Below, piece by piece: positions 48,374 through 58,480 of a DNA stretch of 63,918 nt. A program made the position numbers and the translations under genes. The stretch is from Brenneria alni (GTDB lineage: Bacteria; Pseudomonadota; Gammaproteobacteria; Enterobacterales; Enterobacteriaceae). How positions within the stretch are numbered: the stretch's first letter is position 1; each line of letters begins with the position of its first letter. The DNA lies in contig NZ_MJLZ01000024.1 in the NCBI RefSeq assembly GCF_003666245.1, positions 1 to 63,918 on the forward strand. Direction: 5' to 3'. A model generated the notes under the pieces. The model was not told the origin of the DNA and made no database searches. It saw nothing but the letters and a program-made list of their open reading frames with translations.

Positions 48374-49324
48374 TTATTTGTACAAGTCAGCACTGATGGT
48401 CATGTTGGTGCCTTTGTCTTGCCACTGCCTGGTGATGTGATAATACTTGGCGCCTTTTTTTCCGGCACGTTTGGCGACGGCTTCAGATACCTCGGTCATA
48501 TTGGTGTAATTTCCGCGGAAGGTGATCGAATCAAATGGCACCATCTGCGCAGCAGTCGCGTTATTTAATTCCTCGATTTTAGTGCCATCCGATAGCGTAA
48601 TGGTGTAGCGGCCACCTTTTGATGACTGTGTTTCAAAGAAATTACCGATATTGCGGCTTGGGCTGCCTGAATTGGCAACACCAGGAATTTCAACCTTGGC
48701 CGCTTCGGCGCCGCCTGCGGCTAAGGCAGCTCTGCCGGCATCAGAATCGGCAGGAATAAGGTCGGTACTTTGAACCTGACGTTTTGGCGCATCGGCTTTG
48801 TAGATATAGGCCGTTGCCGTTTGATTGCCGCCATCGGAATTAGTATCAACCTGACGTACAATGTAGAAAGCGTCTGCATTTTTCTCTTTTGCCGCTTTGG
48901 CAATGGCATCATTCAGGTCTGGTTGGCTGCGGAAGAGCCCCCCTACGGTAACCGTATCGAATGGCTCCAGACTGTGGGCGACATCTTTCGGTAGTTCTTT
49001 AATGCCACGAAAGGTGCGGTATTTGATCTCTTTGCTCACTTTAGGCGCATCTTTATGATAGAGATCGACGGTGACGTTCAGGTTGCCGCGGGAGTTCACA
49101 TCTGTCATTCCCTGAATATAAAAAGCGTCAGCACCGTGTTTATCCGCACGCTTTGACGCTGCGGCGACCGCGTCGCTGATGGTGTTAAAAAGGCCCATAA
49201 TGGTAATACGCTCAAATGGCTGTAATGATTCAGCCTGCTCTGGCGTGAGTTCCTGCGCTGCCTGTGCTGAAAATGCAGCTAATGAAAGTAACGTGGAGGC
49301 AATAACAGTGGTTTTCAGCTTCAT
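48374..49324 (-). CDS. ydgH: YdgH, periplasmic protein with three DUF1471 (BhsA/McbA-like) repeats
   Basis: 316 aa from ATG 49324 (M-K-L-K-T-T-V-I-A-S), with AAGGAT upstream. A Sec signal peptide ends at A-Q-A. Three repeated DUF1471 modules follow. Each begins with a phrase like E-R-I-T-I-M-G-L-F, D-T-V-T-V-G-G-L-F or D-S-I-T-F-R-G-N-Y, and ends with a G-A-x-x-Y/F-Y-I/H-I strand. Family members take part in envelope stress and biofilm. Position before pntAB matches E. coli. Confidence 0.93.
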   Translation of the reverse strand: MKLKTTVIASTLLSLAAFSAQAAQELTPEQAESLQPFERITIMGLFNTISDAVAAASKRADKHGADAFYIQGMTDVNSRGNLNVTVDLYHKDAPKVSKEIKYRTFRGIKELPKDVAHSLEPFDTVTVGGLFRSQPDLNDAIAKAAKEKNADAFYIVRQVDTNSDGGNQTATAYIYKADAPKRQVQSTDLIPADSDAGRAALAAGGAEAAKVEIPGVANSGSPSRNIGNFFETQSSKGGRYTITLSDGTKIEELNNATAAQMVPFDSITFRGNYTNMTEVSEAVAKRAGKKGAKYYHITRQWQDKGTNMTISADLYK

Positions 49325-49751
49325 AATAAATCCTTTCGCCTGACGCATATGTTTTACAACGTACTTAGCAATCAAGATGTAACAGAATAGCCGCCGATTA
49401 TCGCACGGAATAAACCTTCACGCTTTAGCATTTTAAAATATACGCCGAAGTTATTTTCGCTGAGGGGATAAGGAAAACCGCTAATAATAACGGTTAATGA
49501 TTATTTAGCCTTTATAAGGGATATTTATATAGGTTGTGTGTATTAACAAGCCCGTAACACATGATTTTTGTGAAATAGCCCAGAATAATACTTCAATAAT
49601 AATGCTACAAAAGAGCAAGGTAAGCGTGATTTCTGACCAAAAAGAGCGCGTAATGCCTATGATAACTCGGCTTTTATATGAAATTCGTTTTATGTATGGA
49701 TCATCGATCACATTTTCAGTAGGTTATATGTGAATTTGCTTAAAGAGATAT

Positions 49752-49870
49752 ACCCGAAATAGTTCGTTGTAGGACATGAACAACCCAAAGCGTTGGCCCT
49801 TTACGGGCAAGGCTCATTAATGAGCCTTGTAACGCGGCAACCGAGTGACAAATTCGTCGGGAACAAATAA
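49752..49870. repeat. Degenerate intergenic repeat containing a perfect 22-bp palindrome
   Basis: Begins TATACCCGAAATAGTTCG, resembling the start of a palindromic intergenic repeat that I recall as dispersed in Pectobacterium, Serratia and Yersinia genomes (TATACCC-n-AAATAATTCGAGTTGCAGGA). Its centre is an exact 22-base palindrome at 49808-49829 (AAGGCTCATT / AATGAGCCTT core). Membership in that family is from memory. Confidence 0.4.
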
Positions 49871-49892
49871 GGGTGCAATAAGTCTCGGCTGA

Positions 49893-49920
49893 TTCATATT
49901 ACCGGTGGGGTGACTATAAT
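49893..49920 (+). promoter_or_regulatory. Probable sigma-70 promoter of pntAB
   Basis: -35-like TTCATA (49893-49898), 16 bases, perfect -10 TATAAT (49915-49920), 37 bases before the pntA ATG. Confidence 0.5.
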
Positions 49921-49938
49921 AACCTTCGTTAAAAATAA

Positions 49939-51486
<1,548 letters not shown>

Positions 51487-51496
51487 GGGGTAACAT

Positions 51497-52885
51497 ATGT
51501 CTGGTGGATTAGTGACAGCTGCATACATTGTTGCCGCGATTTTGTTTATTTTTAGTCTGGCGGGTTTGTCCAAGCACGAAACCTCCCGTCAGGGGAATAT
51601 TTTCGGCGTTGTCGGGATGGCGATTGCGCTGATCGCCACAATCCTGGGGCCTGATGCCGGGAACATTGGCTGGATTATCGTTGCCATGGTGATTGGCGGC
51701 ACGATCGGCGTCTATCTGGCGCGTAAAGTCGAAATGACTGAAATGCCAGAGCTGGTTGCCATTCTCCATAGTTTTGTGGGGCTTGCCGCCGTACTGGTCG
51801 GGTTTAACAGCTTTCTTGATCATGGTGAAATTACCGATCCGGTGATGGTGAATATCCATTTGACGGAAGTCTTTCTGGGTATCTTCATTGGTGCGGTAAC
51901 CTTTACCGGTTCGATTGTCGCCTTTGGCAAATTGCGTGGCATCATTTCATCCAAGCCGCTGATGCTGCCTCACCGCCACAAAATGAATCTGGCGGCGCTG
52001 CTCGTGTCTTTCCTGCTGCTTCTGGTGTTTGTTAATACCGGCAGTGTGGCATTGCAGGCTATTGCTTTACTGTTAATGACGGCGATTGCGTTGGTGTTTG
52101 GCTGGCATTTGGTCGCTTCCATCGGCGGAGCCGATATGCCGGTTGTGGTTTCCATGCTGAACTCCTATTCCGGTTGGGCCGCCGCCGCCGCAGGCTTTAT
52201 GTTAAGCAATGACCTGCTGATTGTAACCGGCGCGTTAGTGGGTTCTTCCGGGGCGATTCTGTCTTACATCATGTGTAAGGCAATGAACCGCTCTTTCATC
52301 AGTGTGATTGCCGGTGGTTTTGGTACTGATGGTTCTTCCACAGGTGAAAGCGAGGAAATGGGCGAGTACCGCGAGGCTTCAGCAGAAGAGGTCGCTGACT
52401 TACTCAAGAACTCGACTTCGGTAATTATCACTCCTGGTTATGGCATGGCGGTAGCGCAGGCTCAATACCCGGTACATGATATCACCGCTAAACTGCGTGC
52501 CCGAGGTATTAATGTCCGGTTTGGCATCCACCCGGTCGCTGGCCGCTTGCCGGGCCATATGAATGTTCTGCTGGCCGAAGCGAAAGTGCCTTACGACATC
52601 GTGCTGGAAATGGATGAAATCAATGATGATTTCACCGACACCGATACCGTGTTGGTTATTGGTGCGAATGACACAGTGAACCCGGCAGCGCAGGAAGATC
52701 CGCACAGCCCGATTGCGGGGATGCCAGTGCTGGAAGTGTGGAAAGCACAGAACGTCATCGTGTTTAAGCGCTCTATGAATACGGGTTATGCCGGTGTTCA
52801 GAACCCCTTATTCTTCAAAGAAAATACGCAGATGTTATTTGGTGATGCCAAAGATAGCGTAGAAGCGATTCTGAAAGCACTGTAA
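51497..52885 (+). CDS. pntB: NAD(P) transhydrogenase subunit beta
   Basis: 462 aa. Nine N-terminal membrane helices, then the NADP-binding domain ([28 protein letters not shown]). The E. coli pattern is intact to the end (E-A-I-L-K-A-L). Followed by a strong bidirectional terminator. Confidence 0.98.
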   Translation: MSGGLVTAAYIVAAILFIFSLAGLSKHETSRQGNIFGVVGMAIALIATILGPDAGNIGWIIVAMVIGGTIGVYLARKVEMTEMPELVAILHSFVGLAAVLVGFNSFLDHGEITDPVMVNIHLTEVFLGIFIGAVTFTGSIVAFGKLRGIISSKPLMLPHRHKMNLAALLVSFLLLLVFVNTGSVALQAIALLLMTAIALVFGWHLVASIGGADMPVVVSMLNSYSGWAAAAAGFMLSNDLLIVTGALVGSSGAILSYIMCKAMNRSFISVIAGGFGTDGSSTGESEEMGEYREASAEEVADLLKNSTSVIITPGYGMAVAQAQYPVHDITAKLRARGINVRFGIHPVAGRLPGHMNVLLAEAKVPYDIVLEMDEINDDFTDTDTVLVIGANDTVNPAAQEDPHSPIAGMPVLEVWKAQNVIVFKRSMNTGYAGVQNPLFFKENTQMLFGDAKDSVEAILKAL

Positions 52886-52905
52886 TACCGGGTTTGATAC
52901 CAACG

Positions 52906-52936
52906 AAACAAAGGGGCGATTGTCGCCCCTTTGTTT
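52906..52936. terminator. Bidirectional terminator between pntB and uspE
   Basis: A perfect 14-bp stem (52906-52919 with 52923-52936) with a TTG loop and a TTTGTTTATT tail. Confidence 0.85.
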
Positions 52937-52951
52937 ATTCAGAGGCTAATA

Positions 52952-53908
52952 CTATTTTTTATCATCGTCTTCCTCTTCCAGAATAATAGGAGAGACAAAA
53001 TCATCCGGTTTAACCGCCAGCAGATCGCACTTCAGGTGGTCAATCACATGCTCCACCGTATTACCGATAAATGCGGCAGAAAGACCGGTTCGGCCAAGTG
53101 ACCCTAACACCACGACTCCCGCCTGTAAATGTTCCGCCAGGTCGGGAATAACTTCTTCCGGCAACCCTTTCTCTACATGCGTTACACGTTCATCCAGATT
53201 GAATTTCTGGCGCAATGCTTTCATGGCAATAAGGTGCTGCCCGCGAATCGCGTCGTTGTAGACGCCGGGGTCAAAATCAGGCAGTTCAATCGCGATATTA
53301 ATCGGGGTGACCGGATAAGCCCCGACAAGATGAACTTCAGTTTGATTAACCTGTTCAGCCAACTCCAGCGTTTCTGATACCAGCTTGATATTAAGGGGGT
53401 CGTGATAAGGATCTTCACTGGACAGGTTGACGGCAACCAGCGCACGGCTCTCTTCCGGCCAGGGCTGATCTTTGACCATCCACACTGGACAAGGGCATTT
53501 ACGTAATAGCTGCCAGTCGGTGGGCGTGAAAATAACCGCTTCCAATCGATCATGCTGATGCGCCATTTTCAGTAAAAGGTCATGCTGCCCGGCGATGACC
53601 TCCTGGATGATGGCTTCAAATGGCTTATTGTGCCAGACCACTTTAATGTCTATCGATACGCCCGCATCAAGGTAATATTTGCATTGTTCCGTAATCCATT
53701 CGGTACGCTGCTGAATTACGCCCTGACGCATCTCCGTCCGTTCGTCTGGAGACAGCAGGGTGGTCATTTCATAAGAAAAATCATAAATAGGCAGAAATGC
53801 CTTGATACGACCGCCCAGTCGCTGAACCAGATAAACCGCCCGACGCAGCGCTGGTTGGTCATCCTGATTCGGGTCAATAGCTACAAGTAAGTTCTGATAC
53901 TTTGCCAT
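52952..53908 (-). CDS. uspE: Universal stress protein UspE (tandem Usp domains)
   Basis: 318 aa. The two Usp repeats start at [13 protein letters not shown] and near V-A-V-N-L-S-S-E-D. The second ends with [24 protein letters not shown], the nucleotide-binding G-x2-G-x9-G-S/N signature. Induced under stress and linked to motility and adhesion. It lies downstream of fnr, as in E. coli, 123 bases apart. Confidence 0.96.
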   Translation of the reverse strand: MAKYQNLLVAIDPNQDDQPALRRAVYLVQRLGGRIKAFLPIYDFSYEMTTLLSPDERTEMRQGVIQQRTEWITEQCKYYLDAGVSIDIKVVWHNKPFEAIIQEVIAGQHDLLLKMAHQHDRLEAVIFTPTDWQLLRKCPCPVWMVKDQPWPEESRALVAVNLSSEDPYHDPLNIKLVSETLELAEQVNQTEVHLVGAYPVTPINIAIELPDFDPGVYNDAIRGQHLIAMKALRQKFNLDERVTHVEKGLPEEVIPDLAEHLQAGVVVLGSLGRTGLSAAFIGNTVEHVIDHLKCDLLAVKPDDFVSPIILEEEDDDKK

Positions 53909-54031
53909 AGGTCCTCCAAACAGCTGTTAATTCACAGTCTGTAAATTAAGAGTACCCAATGGAATCGCTTTGGACAACAGATGATGAAGGCCGGATTGAT
54001 AAAATAAGATATTCACCGATCCGGCAACAGA

Positions 54032-54784
54032 TTAGGATTTATTCACAGAGGCGCCAGCAAGTTCGGAGAGCGCGTTAACATTTTCAATGGTGATGTATTT
54101 ACCTTTCACGGCAAGCATCCCGCTTTTCTGAAAACGGCCAAGCAAACGGCTGATGGTTTCTACCGTTAACCCCAGATAGTTACCAATATCACCACGGGTC
54201 ATGGTTAATCGGAATTCGCGGGGAGAAAAACCACGCTCGGCAAAACGGCGGGACAGGTTATAAACGAACGCCGCCAGACGTTCCTCTGCATTCTTCTTCG
54301 ACAACAGCAGGATCATATCCTGATCGCTACGAATTTCACCACTCATCAGGCGCATCATTTGCTGACGCAGATTTGGCATTTTCCCGGAAAGGTCGTCCAG
54401 CGTTTCAAATGGAATTTCACACACCATTGATGTTTCTAACGCCTGAGCAAAGCTGGGATGTTGTGCATTGCCAATGGCATCAAAGCCGACCAGATCACCT
54501 GCTAAATGAAAGCCGGTTATCTGCTCATCACCCTGTTCGGTGATGGTATAACTCTTAATCGTACCGGAGCGGATAGCGTATAAAGATTTCAATTCGTCGC
54601 CAGCTTTGAACAGAGCTTGTCCCTTCTGGATAGGCTTTTTCCTTTCAATGATATTATCGAGCTGATCAAGCTCGTGCTCATTTAAAGTAAATGGGATACA
54701 GAGTTGACTGATGCTGCAATCCTGGCAGTGGATCGCACAACCGCCGGACTGGATGCGTCGGATAATTCGCTTTTCCGGTATCAT
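54032..54784 (-). CDS. fnr: FNR, oxygen-sensing global regulator
   Basis: 250 aa. The four [4Fe-4S] ligand cysteines C20, C23, C29 and C122 are at the E. coli positions. A CRP-like sensor domain and the C-terminal HTH ([18 protein letters not shown]) follow. It switches anaerobic metabolism, relevant to a micro-aerobic nitrogen fixer. A near-perfect FNR box sits just upstream, implying autoregulation. Confidence 0.98.
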   Translation of the reverse strand: MIPEKRIIRRIQSGGCAIHCQDCSISQLCIPFTLNEHELDQLDNIIERKKPIQKGQALFKAGDELKSLYAIRSGTIKSYTITEQGDEQITGFHLAGDLVGFDAIGNAQHPSFAQALETSMVCEIPFETLDDLSGKMPNLRQQMMRLMSGEIRSDQDMILLLSKKNAEERLAAFVYNLSRRFAERGFSPREFRLTMTRGDIGNYLGLTVETISRLLGRFQKSGMLAVKGKYITIENVNALSELAGASVNKS

Positions 54785-54804
54785 AAACTTTGCTCAGGCG
54801 ATAA

Positions 54805-54818
54805 TTGATATTGGTCAA
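54805..54818. promoter_or_regulatory. FNR-binding site in the fnr promoter
   Basis: TTGAT (54805-54809), four bases, GTCAA (54814-54818): nine of ten consensus bases, about 20-35 bases upstream of the fnr start. Autorepression by FNR is known in E. coli. Confidence 0.7.
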
Positions 54819-55016
54819 TTTTAACAGCTTTTATCGCTCGTGATAAGTCCGGTAAGCCTTCTAACACACCAATAAATAGTGAGCTAATTATAGCTTTTGC
54901 GTCATTCCTGAATAAATGTACGTTTTAACAATTAAATCATCCGCAACTAGCGTTACAGGCTTTTTCTGGCGCAGATTCATGGAACGGCACTCGTGCCAAT
55001 TCCTCAGTTTTTTACT

Positions 55017-55044
55017 GGAACCAATTTTTTATAAAACCAACTTA
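55017..55044 (+). promoter_or_regulatory. Candidate HrpL-dependent promoter (hrp box)
   Basis: GGAACC (55017-55022), fifteen bases, CAACTTA (55038-55044). The hrp box is GGAACC-N15/16-CCACNNA, so only one base of the -10 part differs. It lies 153 bases before the effector-like gene on the same strand. Confidence 0.5.
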
Positions 55045-55197
55045 TCCATTGATAGTTTCCAGCCAAACCTGTTCCATGAGGTTGTTCTGTTCACTAAAAC
55101 TATTAGCCACTACAGCATTTTTTAAATGCTCTATGCCGACTAAATTAACATTATCTCTGCCACGGGAGATAGTTATCTAATATGAGGATATTGCAAC

Positions 55198-55887
55198 ATG
55201 CCCGTTAATCTCACTATTTCTGATAGTTTGAGAAATACCGCTTATGATTCCGTTGATGGAAAGAGTGATCACTCCGATGCGGAACCGTGTAGTGGAAACT
55301 ATTCTGATTCATCACGACTGACCCAACGAGATACCGAACCTTTTCGTCAATTGGAAAGGCAGTATGTAGATCTTTTCTCATCCCGTGAAATACAGGAAGT
55401 CGATGAATCACAATTACCTAATATACAAGGAAAAAAGATTAAGAGTGTCGATCTGGATGAATGTGAAGTAATCAACACCTCGCGTGATGGTTTCGATTGG
55501 ATCGGGACACAAGGACTCTCCACGTGCATCGGGATATGCGCCAGAGGGATGACTGGACAGAATGAAATAATCCTGGGTGTCAGCCACTATACGGGAATTG
55601 ACAAAGAGCCTGCTGAAGCCTTACAGGAATTAAGGAATAAAATGGATGCGCAAGGGGCTCGTTGTTCAAAAATGTATCTTATCGGCGGCGCAATGTCAGC
55701 AGATCCCCAACTAAGCACTGCGGAAAAAGAAAGAATTATGCTCTCGCTACGTCATGAATTTAATATCCAGGGTGTGCGGTTGCACCCTAATATTTGCGAG
55801 GATATCAATGCTGATGACCATGTCAATTTGCTGATGACGCCAGATCACATTTATTTCAGCACTGAGGGGCTTTTCGACTCGGATTGA
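55198..55887 (+). CDS. Putative CheD/HopAF1-like glutamine deamidase, candidate type III effector
   Basis: 229 aa. Residues 1-80 are hydrophilic, rich in Ser, Asp and Asn and probably disordered, as in type III effectors. From about 85 the pattern follows the CheD/CNF1/BLF1 deamidase fold. A strand runs into L-S-T-C (107-110), with L-S-x-C the signature of the CNF1/BLF1 toxins. A hairpin leads to G-V-S-H (His130), then a helix (E-A-L-Q-E-L-R-N-K-M), K-M-Y-L-I-G-G-A, a second helix and C-terminal strands. Cys110 and His130 are the presumed catalytic pair. HopAF1/AvrXv3 effectors share this Cys...His layout. A Hrp-box-like promoter is upstream and GC is lower than in neighbours. No signal peptide. 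Function inferred by pattern only. Confidence 0.55.
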   Translation: MPVNLTISDSLRNTAYDSVDGKSDHSDAEPCSGNYSDSSRLTQRDTEPFRQLERQYVDLFSSREIQEVDESQLPNIQGKKIKSVDLDECEVINTSRDGFDWIGTQGLSTCIGICARGMTGQNEIILGVSHYTGIDKEPAEALQELRNKMDAQGARCSKMYLIGGAMSADPQLSTAEKERIMLSLRHEFNIQGVRLHPNICEDINADDHVNLLMTPDHIYFSTEGLFDSD

Positions 55888-55978
55888 GGAGAGTAGTTCG
55901 AAGAGTGGTAGCACATCTGATGGGCTGTTCCCCAATAAACACAGTGAATTATCGAAAACAAAGTATGGTTTTTGCCAG

Positions 55979-56009
55979 GGTATTCTCCGGTTTTCAACCG
56001 GAGAATACC
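55979..56009. terminator. Bidirectional terminator between the effector-like gene and srfC
   Basis: A perfect 14-bp stem (55979-55992 with 55996-56009) with a TTC loop. T/A-rich flanks on both sides fit use by both converging genes. Confidence 0.8.
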
Positions 56010-56014
56010 GGGTT

Positions 56015-58480
56015 TCATTTTTCGGCAGGCTTAATCAAATTCAATATGACGGCCAATTGTTCACGTTGCGCTGTACTGACTTCACGTCCGGCAGAATATC
56101 CCGCATTTTGTACAATCATTTCATTCAGACCGACCAGCCAGTCATAAATATAAAAGGCCGTGTTGTTGGTCGGCGTGAGCGCCAGTTTGGTTAGCCGCTG
56201 TGATGCACCCCAATTCACGGCCTGTTTTTCAGGCTTGGCGAAAATTTTGTGACCACGATTGATGCGGCTGGCAGGGCGCAGCGCTTCATCTCTCTGCTGA
56301 AATCCCAGCCAGGCTACAAAGTCCCCCAGCACAGTGAGAACACGCGACACCTGACGGTCTGCTTTACTTTCACGATGTACGCCCAACTGTTCAGTATCCA
56401 CCAACATACCGACCAGCGCGTCTTCTATATTCAACCGAATACTCGCGGTAATAAGTTCTTCCACCAGCGTTTCAATGGTTGCTTTAGCTACTCCCAATAG
56501 ATCTACCAACGGCGCGTTTTCCGGCAGGCTGCGCAGATGGTTTATCCAATATCGATAAACATTGTGGGCATATTCCGCTTCATAACCATGATCGAGCGCC
56601 TGAACAGGCGAGGTGGGCTGATCGAGCTCGATCGGCTCGTCAGCAAACAGATCGATTTCGATCCCAATGCCAAAAGTTTCAGAACCGGTTAACGGCGCGC
56701 CAAGTTCGTCTGCATCCTGATGGTAATTGCCATAACCTGGTTTAACCTGCTGTTTCAGATAGAGGCGGCGCAGTTCGTCGCGTGAAGGCAATAAGCGTTC
56801 AAGCAACTCACCATGTACGCCGGTGCGGGTTTGCAATGATTTAAGCAGGGTTTCAGCGATACGCTGTTTTTTTGCCGGATCATCTGTACCCGCTGGCTGA
56901 TACCAATTGCCCAGCAGGTTATCACCCAGTTCACGCTGGATTTCGCTCAGTTGTTCGCTGATACGCCCAAGTTTCACTTCGCGGTGAACTTCCGTACCCA
57001 GCCAGGCCGCCATACGACTTACGCCCCGTTTATCCATTGCCAGCATTGTGCCCCAAGCATCACCGGGGTTGCCGACATAACGCTGCACAGCGGCGTCGTG
57101 GTTTTGCCCGTGCGTAATGCGTCGATCAAACTTGGTTACAGCCCAGATCAATCCCGGTTTACGACGGCTGCGAACCTGTGCGTTTTCGCCCTGAGTTTGT
57201 TTAACCCAGTAATCCAATGCCTTGCCTACGGCCTTTACATCGGAGCGTTTGCCTGCGGCGGTACACACCATCAGCAAATTCATTTCCTGATTATCGGTGT
57301 AACGTTCCAGCAGATAAGCGCGCTTTGCCCGCAAGAGCGTATGCGCCAGGGGATGAATATCAATTTTCCCTTGTTGTTCCGTCTGCTGTTGGTCTGCTAA
57401 CTCTGGCGTATCACCGAAACCGGGAAAATCCAGAATATCGACCTGCTCAAACAGCGCTTCACGAGTAGGAGAATGCAAAGGGATCAGCAATTCGGCAGCC
57501 AGCATCGTCAGTTCAGCCTGCGATAACTCAACCGCTTTGCCTGCACGTCCGTTCAATACCGGGCGCACCGAAACACTAACATCATTAACTGTGTTAAGGC
57601 GTTCCAATGCCGCCCCGTTAATTATTCCATTTACGGGACGCAGGGCTTCATCCACTAACACCCGGATCGGGGCCAATACTTTATGAGCGCCTGAAAGGTG
57701 CTGCAAGGTATGGGAGAAATGGCGGTAGGCTGCCGTCAGATCTGTGCGATCCCCCCAGAGTACCGAGAACAGTTGCGCACGATCGTCAACGCTAAGATAA
57801 GGCGCAAGTTCGACTGCGACAGGCCAGAAATGTGTTTCCAGTTGCTTTTGCCGTTTAGCGTCATGGCGAGCCAGATAGTCCCACAATGCGACAACCTCAT
57901 CCGAACTCATTCCTGCAACCGGCTCTGGCTGGCGGTGCATCAACAGCATTTTCAAATGTTCAGCGATGTGCTGTTCGTCAAGCTCCTCAAACTCCTGATT
58001 GAGTTCGTGCAGAAAGGCGTTGGCCATAATCTTGCCGATATCCACTTCGCTGAAGAGCAGCAACTGCACCGGGAAGGATTTATTTTTTACGCCTGCCTGA
58101 CGGCTAAAGCGGGTAACCAGCGTGGTGGATTGATCAGCAGGATTAATATGGGTAAGAAAATCAAACTGTTGTCCTTCAAGAGCCGTTTCCAGTTTACCAT
58201 TCTCTCCTGCGGCCAGTGCGGAAATCAGGTAAGATTTTCCTGCCTGCGACAGACCGAAGAAACCAATGGCGATCTCTTTTAGCGCCACATTGGACAGGTG
58301 TTTGGCTTTATTGCGATTACGACGCAGTTTAACGATCAGTCTGTCCGCTTCAATATCCAGCCGCGGCGCATTTTGGCGAGTGGTTTCTATCCAGTCGATC
58401 GCCTGATCAACCCCTTGTGCTACGGCCTGTAGCTGGCTATTGAGTCGGCTTGACAGTTGTTTAGGCGTTAATGGTTTCAT
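56015..58480 (-). CDS. srfC: SrfC, putative dynamin-like GTPase of the srfABC operon
   Basis: 821 aa. P-loop G-L-S-Q-A-G-K-S at residues 76-83 and a G3 motif D-F-P-G-F-G-D at 351-357, widely spaced by a helical insertion as in bacterial dynamin-like proteins. V-T-K-F-D about 100 residues later may be the G4 motif. The rest is helical. Annotated in Salmonella as a virulence effector activated by SsrB; the mechanism is unknown. Its ATG overlaps the srfB stop. Last gene of the operon. Confidence 0.88.
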   Translation of the reverse strand: MKPLTPKQLSSRLNSQLQAVAQGVDQAIDWIETTRQNAPRLDIEADRLIVKLRRNRNKAKHLSNVALKEIAIGFFGLSQAGKSYLISALAAGENGKLETALEGQQFDFLTHINPADQSTTLVTRFSRQAGVKNKSFPVQLLLFSEVDIGKIMANAFLHELNQEFEELDEQHIAEHLKMLLMHRQPEPVAGMSSDEVVALWDYLARHDAKRQKQLETHFWPVAVELAPYLSVDDRAQLFSVLWGDRTDLTAAYRHFSHTLQHLSGAHKVLAPIRVLVDEALRPVNGIINGAALERLNTVNDVSVSVRPVLNGRAGKAVELSQAELTMLAAELLIPLHSPTREALFEQVDILDFPGFGDTPELADQQQTEQQGKIDIHPLAHTLLRAKRAYLLERYTDNQEMNLLMVCTAAGKRSDVKAVGKALDYWVKQTQGENAQVRSRRKPGLIWAVTKFDRRITHGQNHDAAVQRYVGNPGDAWGTMLAMDKRGVSRMAAWLGTEVHREVKLGRISEQLSEIQRELGDNLLGNWYQPAGTDDPAKKQRIAETLLKSLQTRTGVHGELLERLLPSRDELRRLYLKQQVKPGYGNYHQDADELGAPLTGSETFGIGIEIDLFADEPIELDQPTSPVQALDHGYEAEYAHNVYRYWINHLRSLPENAPLVDLLGVAKATIETLVEELITASIRLNIEDALVGMLVDTEQLGVHRESKADRQVSRVLTVLGDFVAWLGFQQRDEALRPASRINRGHKIFAKPEKQAVNWGASQRLTKLALTPTNNTAFYIYDWLVGLNEMIVQNAGYSAGREVSTAQREQLAVILNLIKPAEK

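Larger units (their letters stand above)
54785..55197. other. AT-rich intergenic region between fnr and the effector-like gene
   Basis: 413 bases between divergent genes, with the fnr promoter/FNR box on the left and a candidate Hrp box on the right. A 69-codon frame at 54916-55125 has no ribosome site or family features and is not annotated. Confidence 0.5.

Noticed and set aside
49536-49733. A 65-codon frame upstream of pntA, with an overlapping frame on the other strand
   Set aside because: No ribosome site and no recognisable features; AT-rich chance frames.
54916-55125. A 69-codon frame upstream of the effector-like gene
   Set aside because: No ribosome site, Phe/Ser-rich random-looking sequence, and it overlaps the candidate Hrp box.
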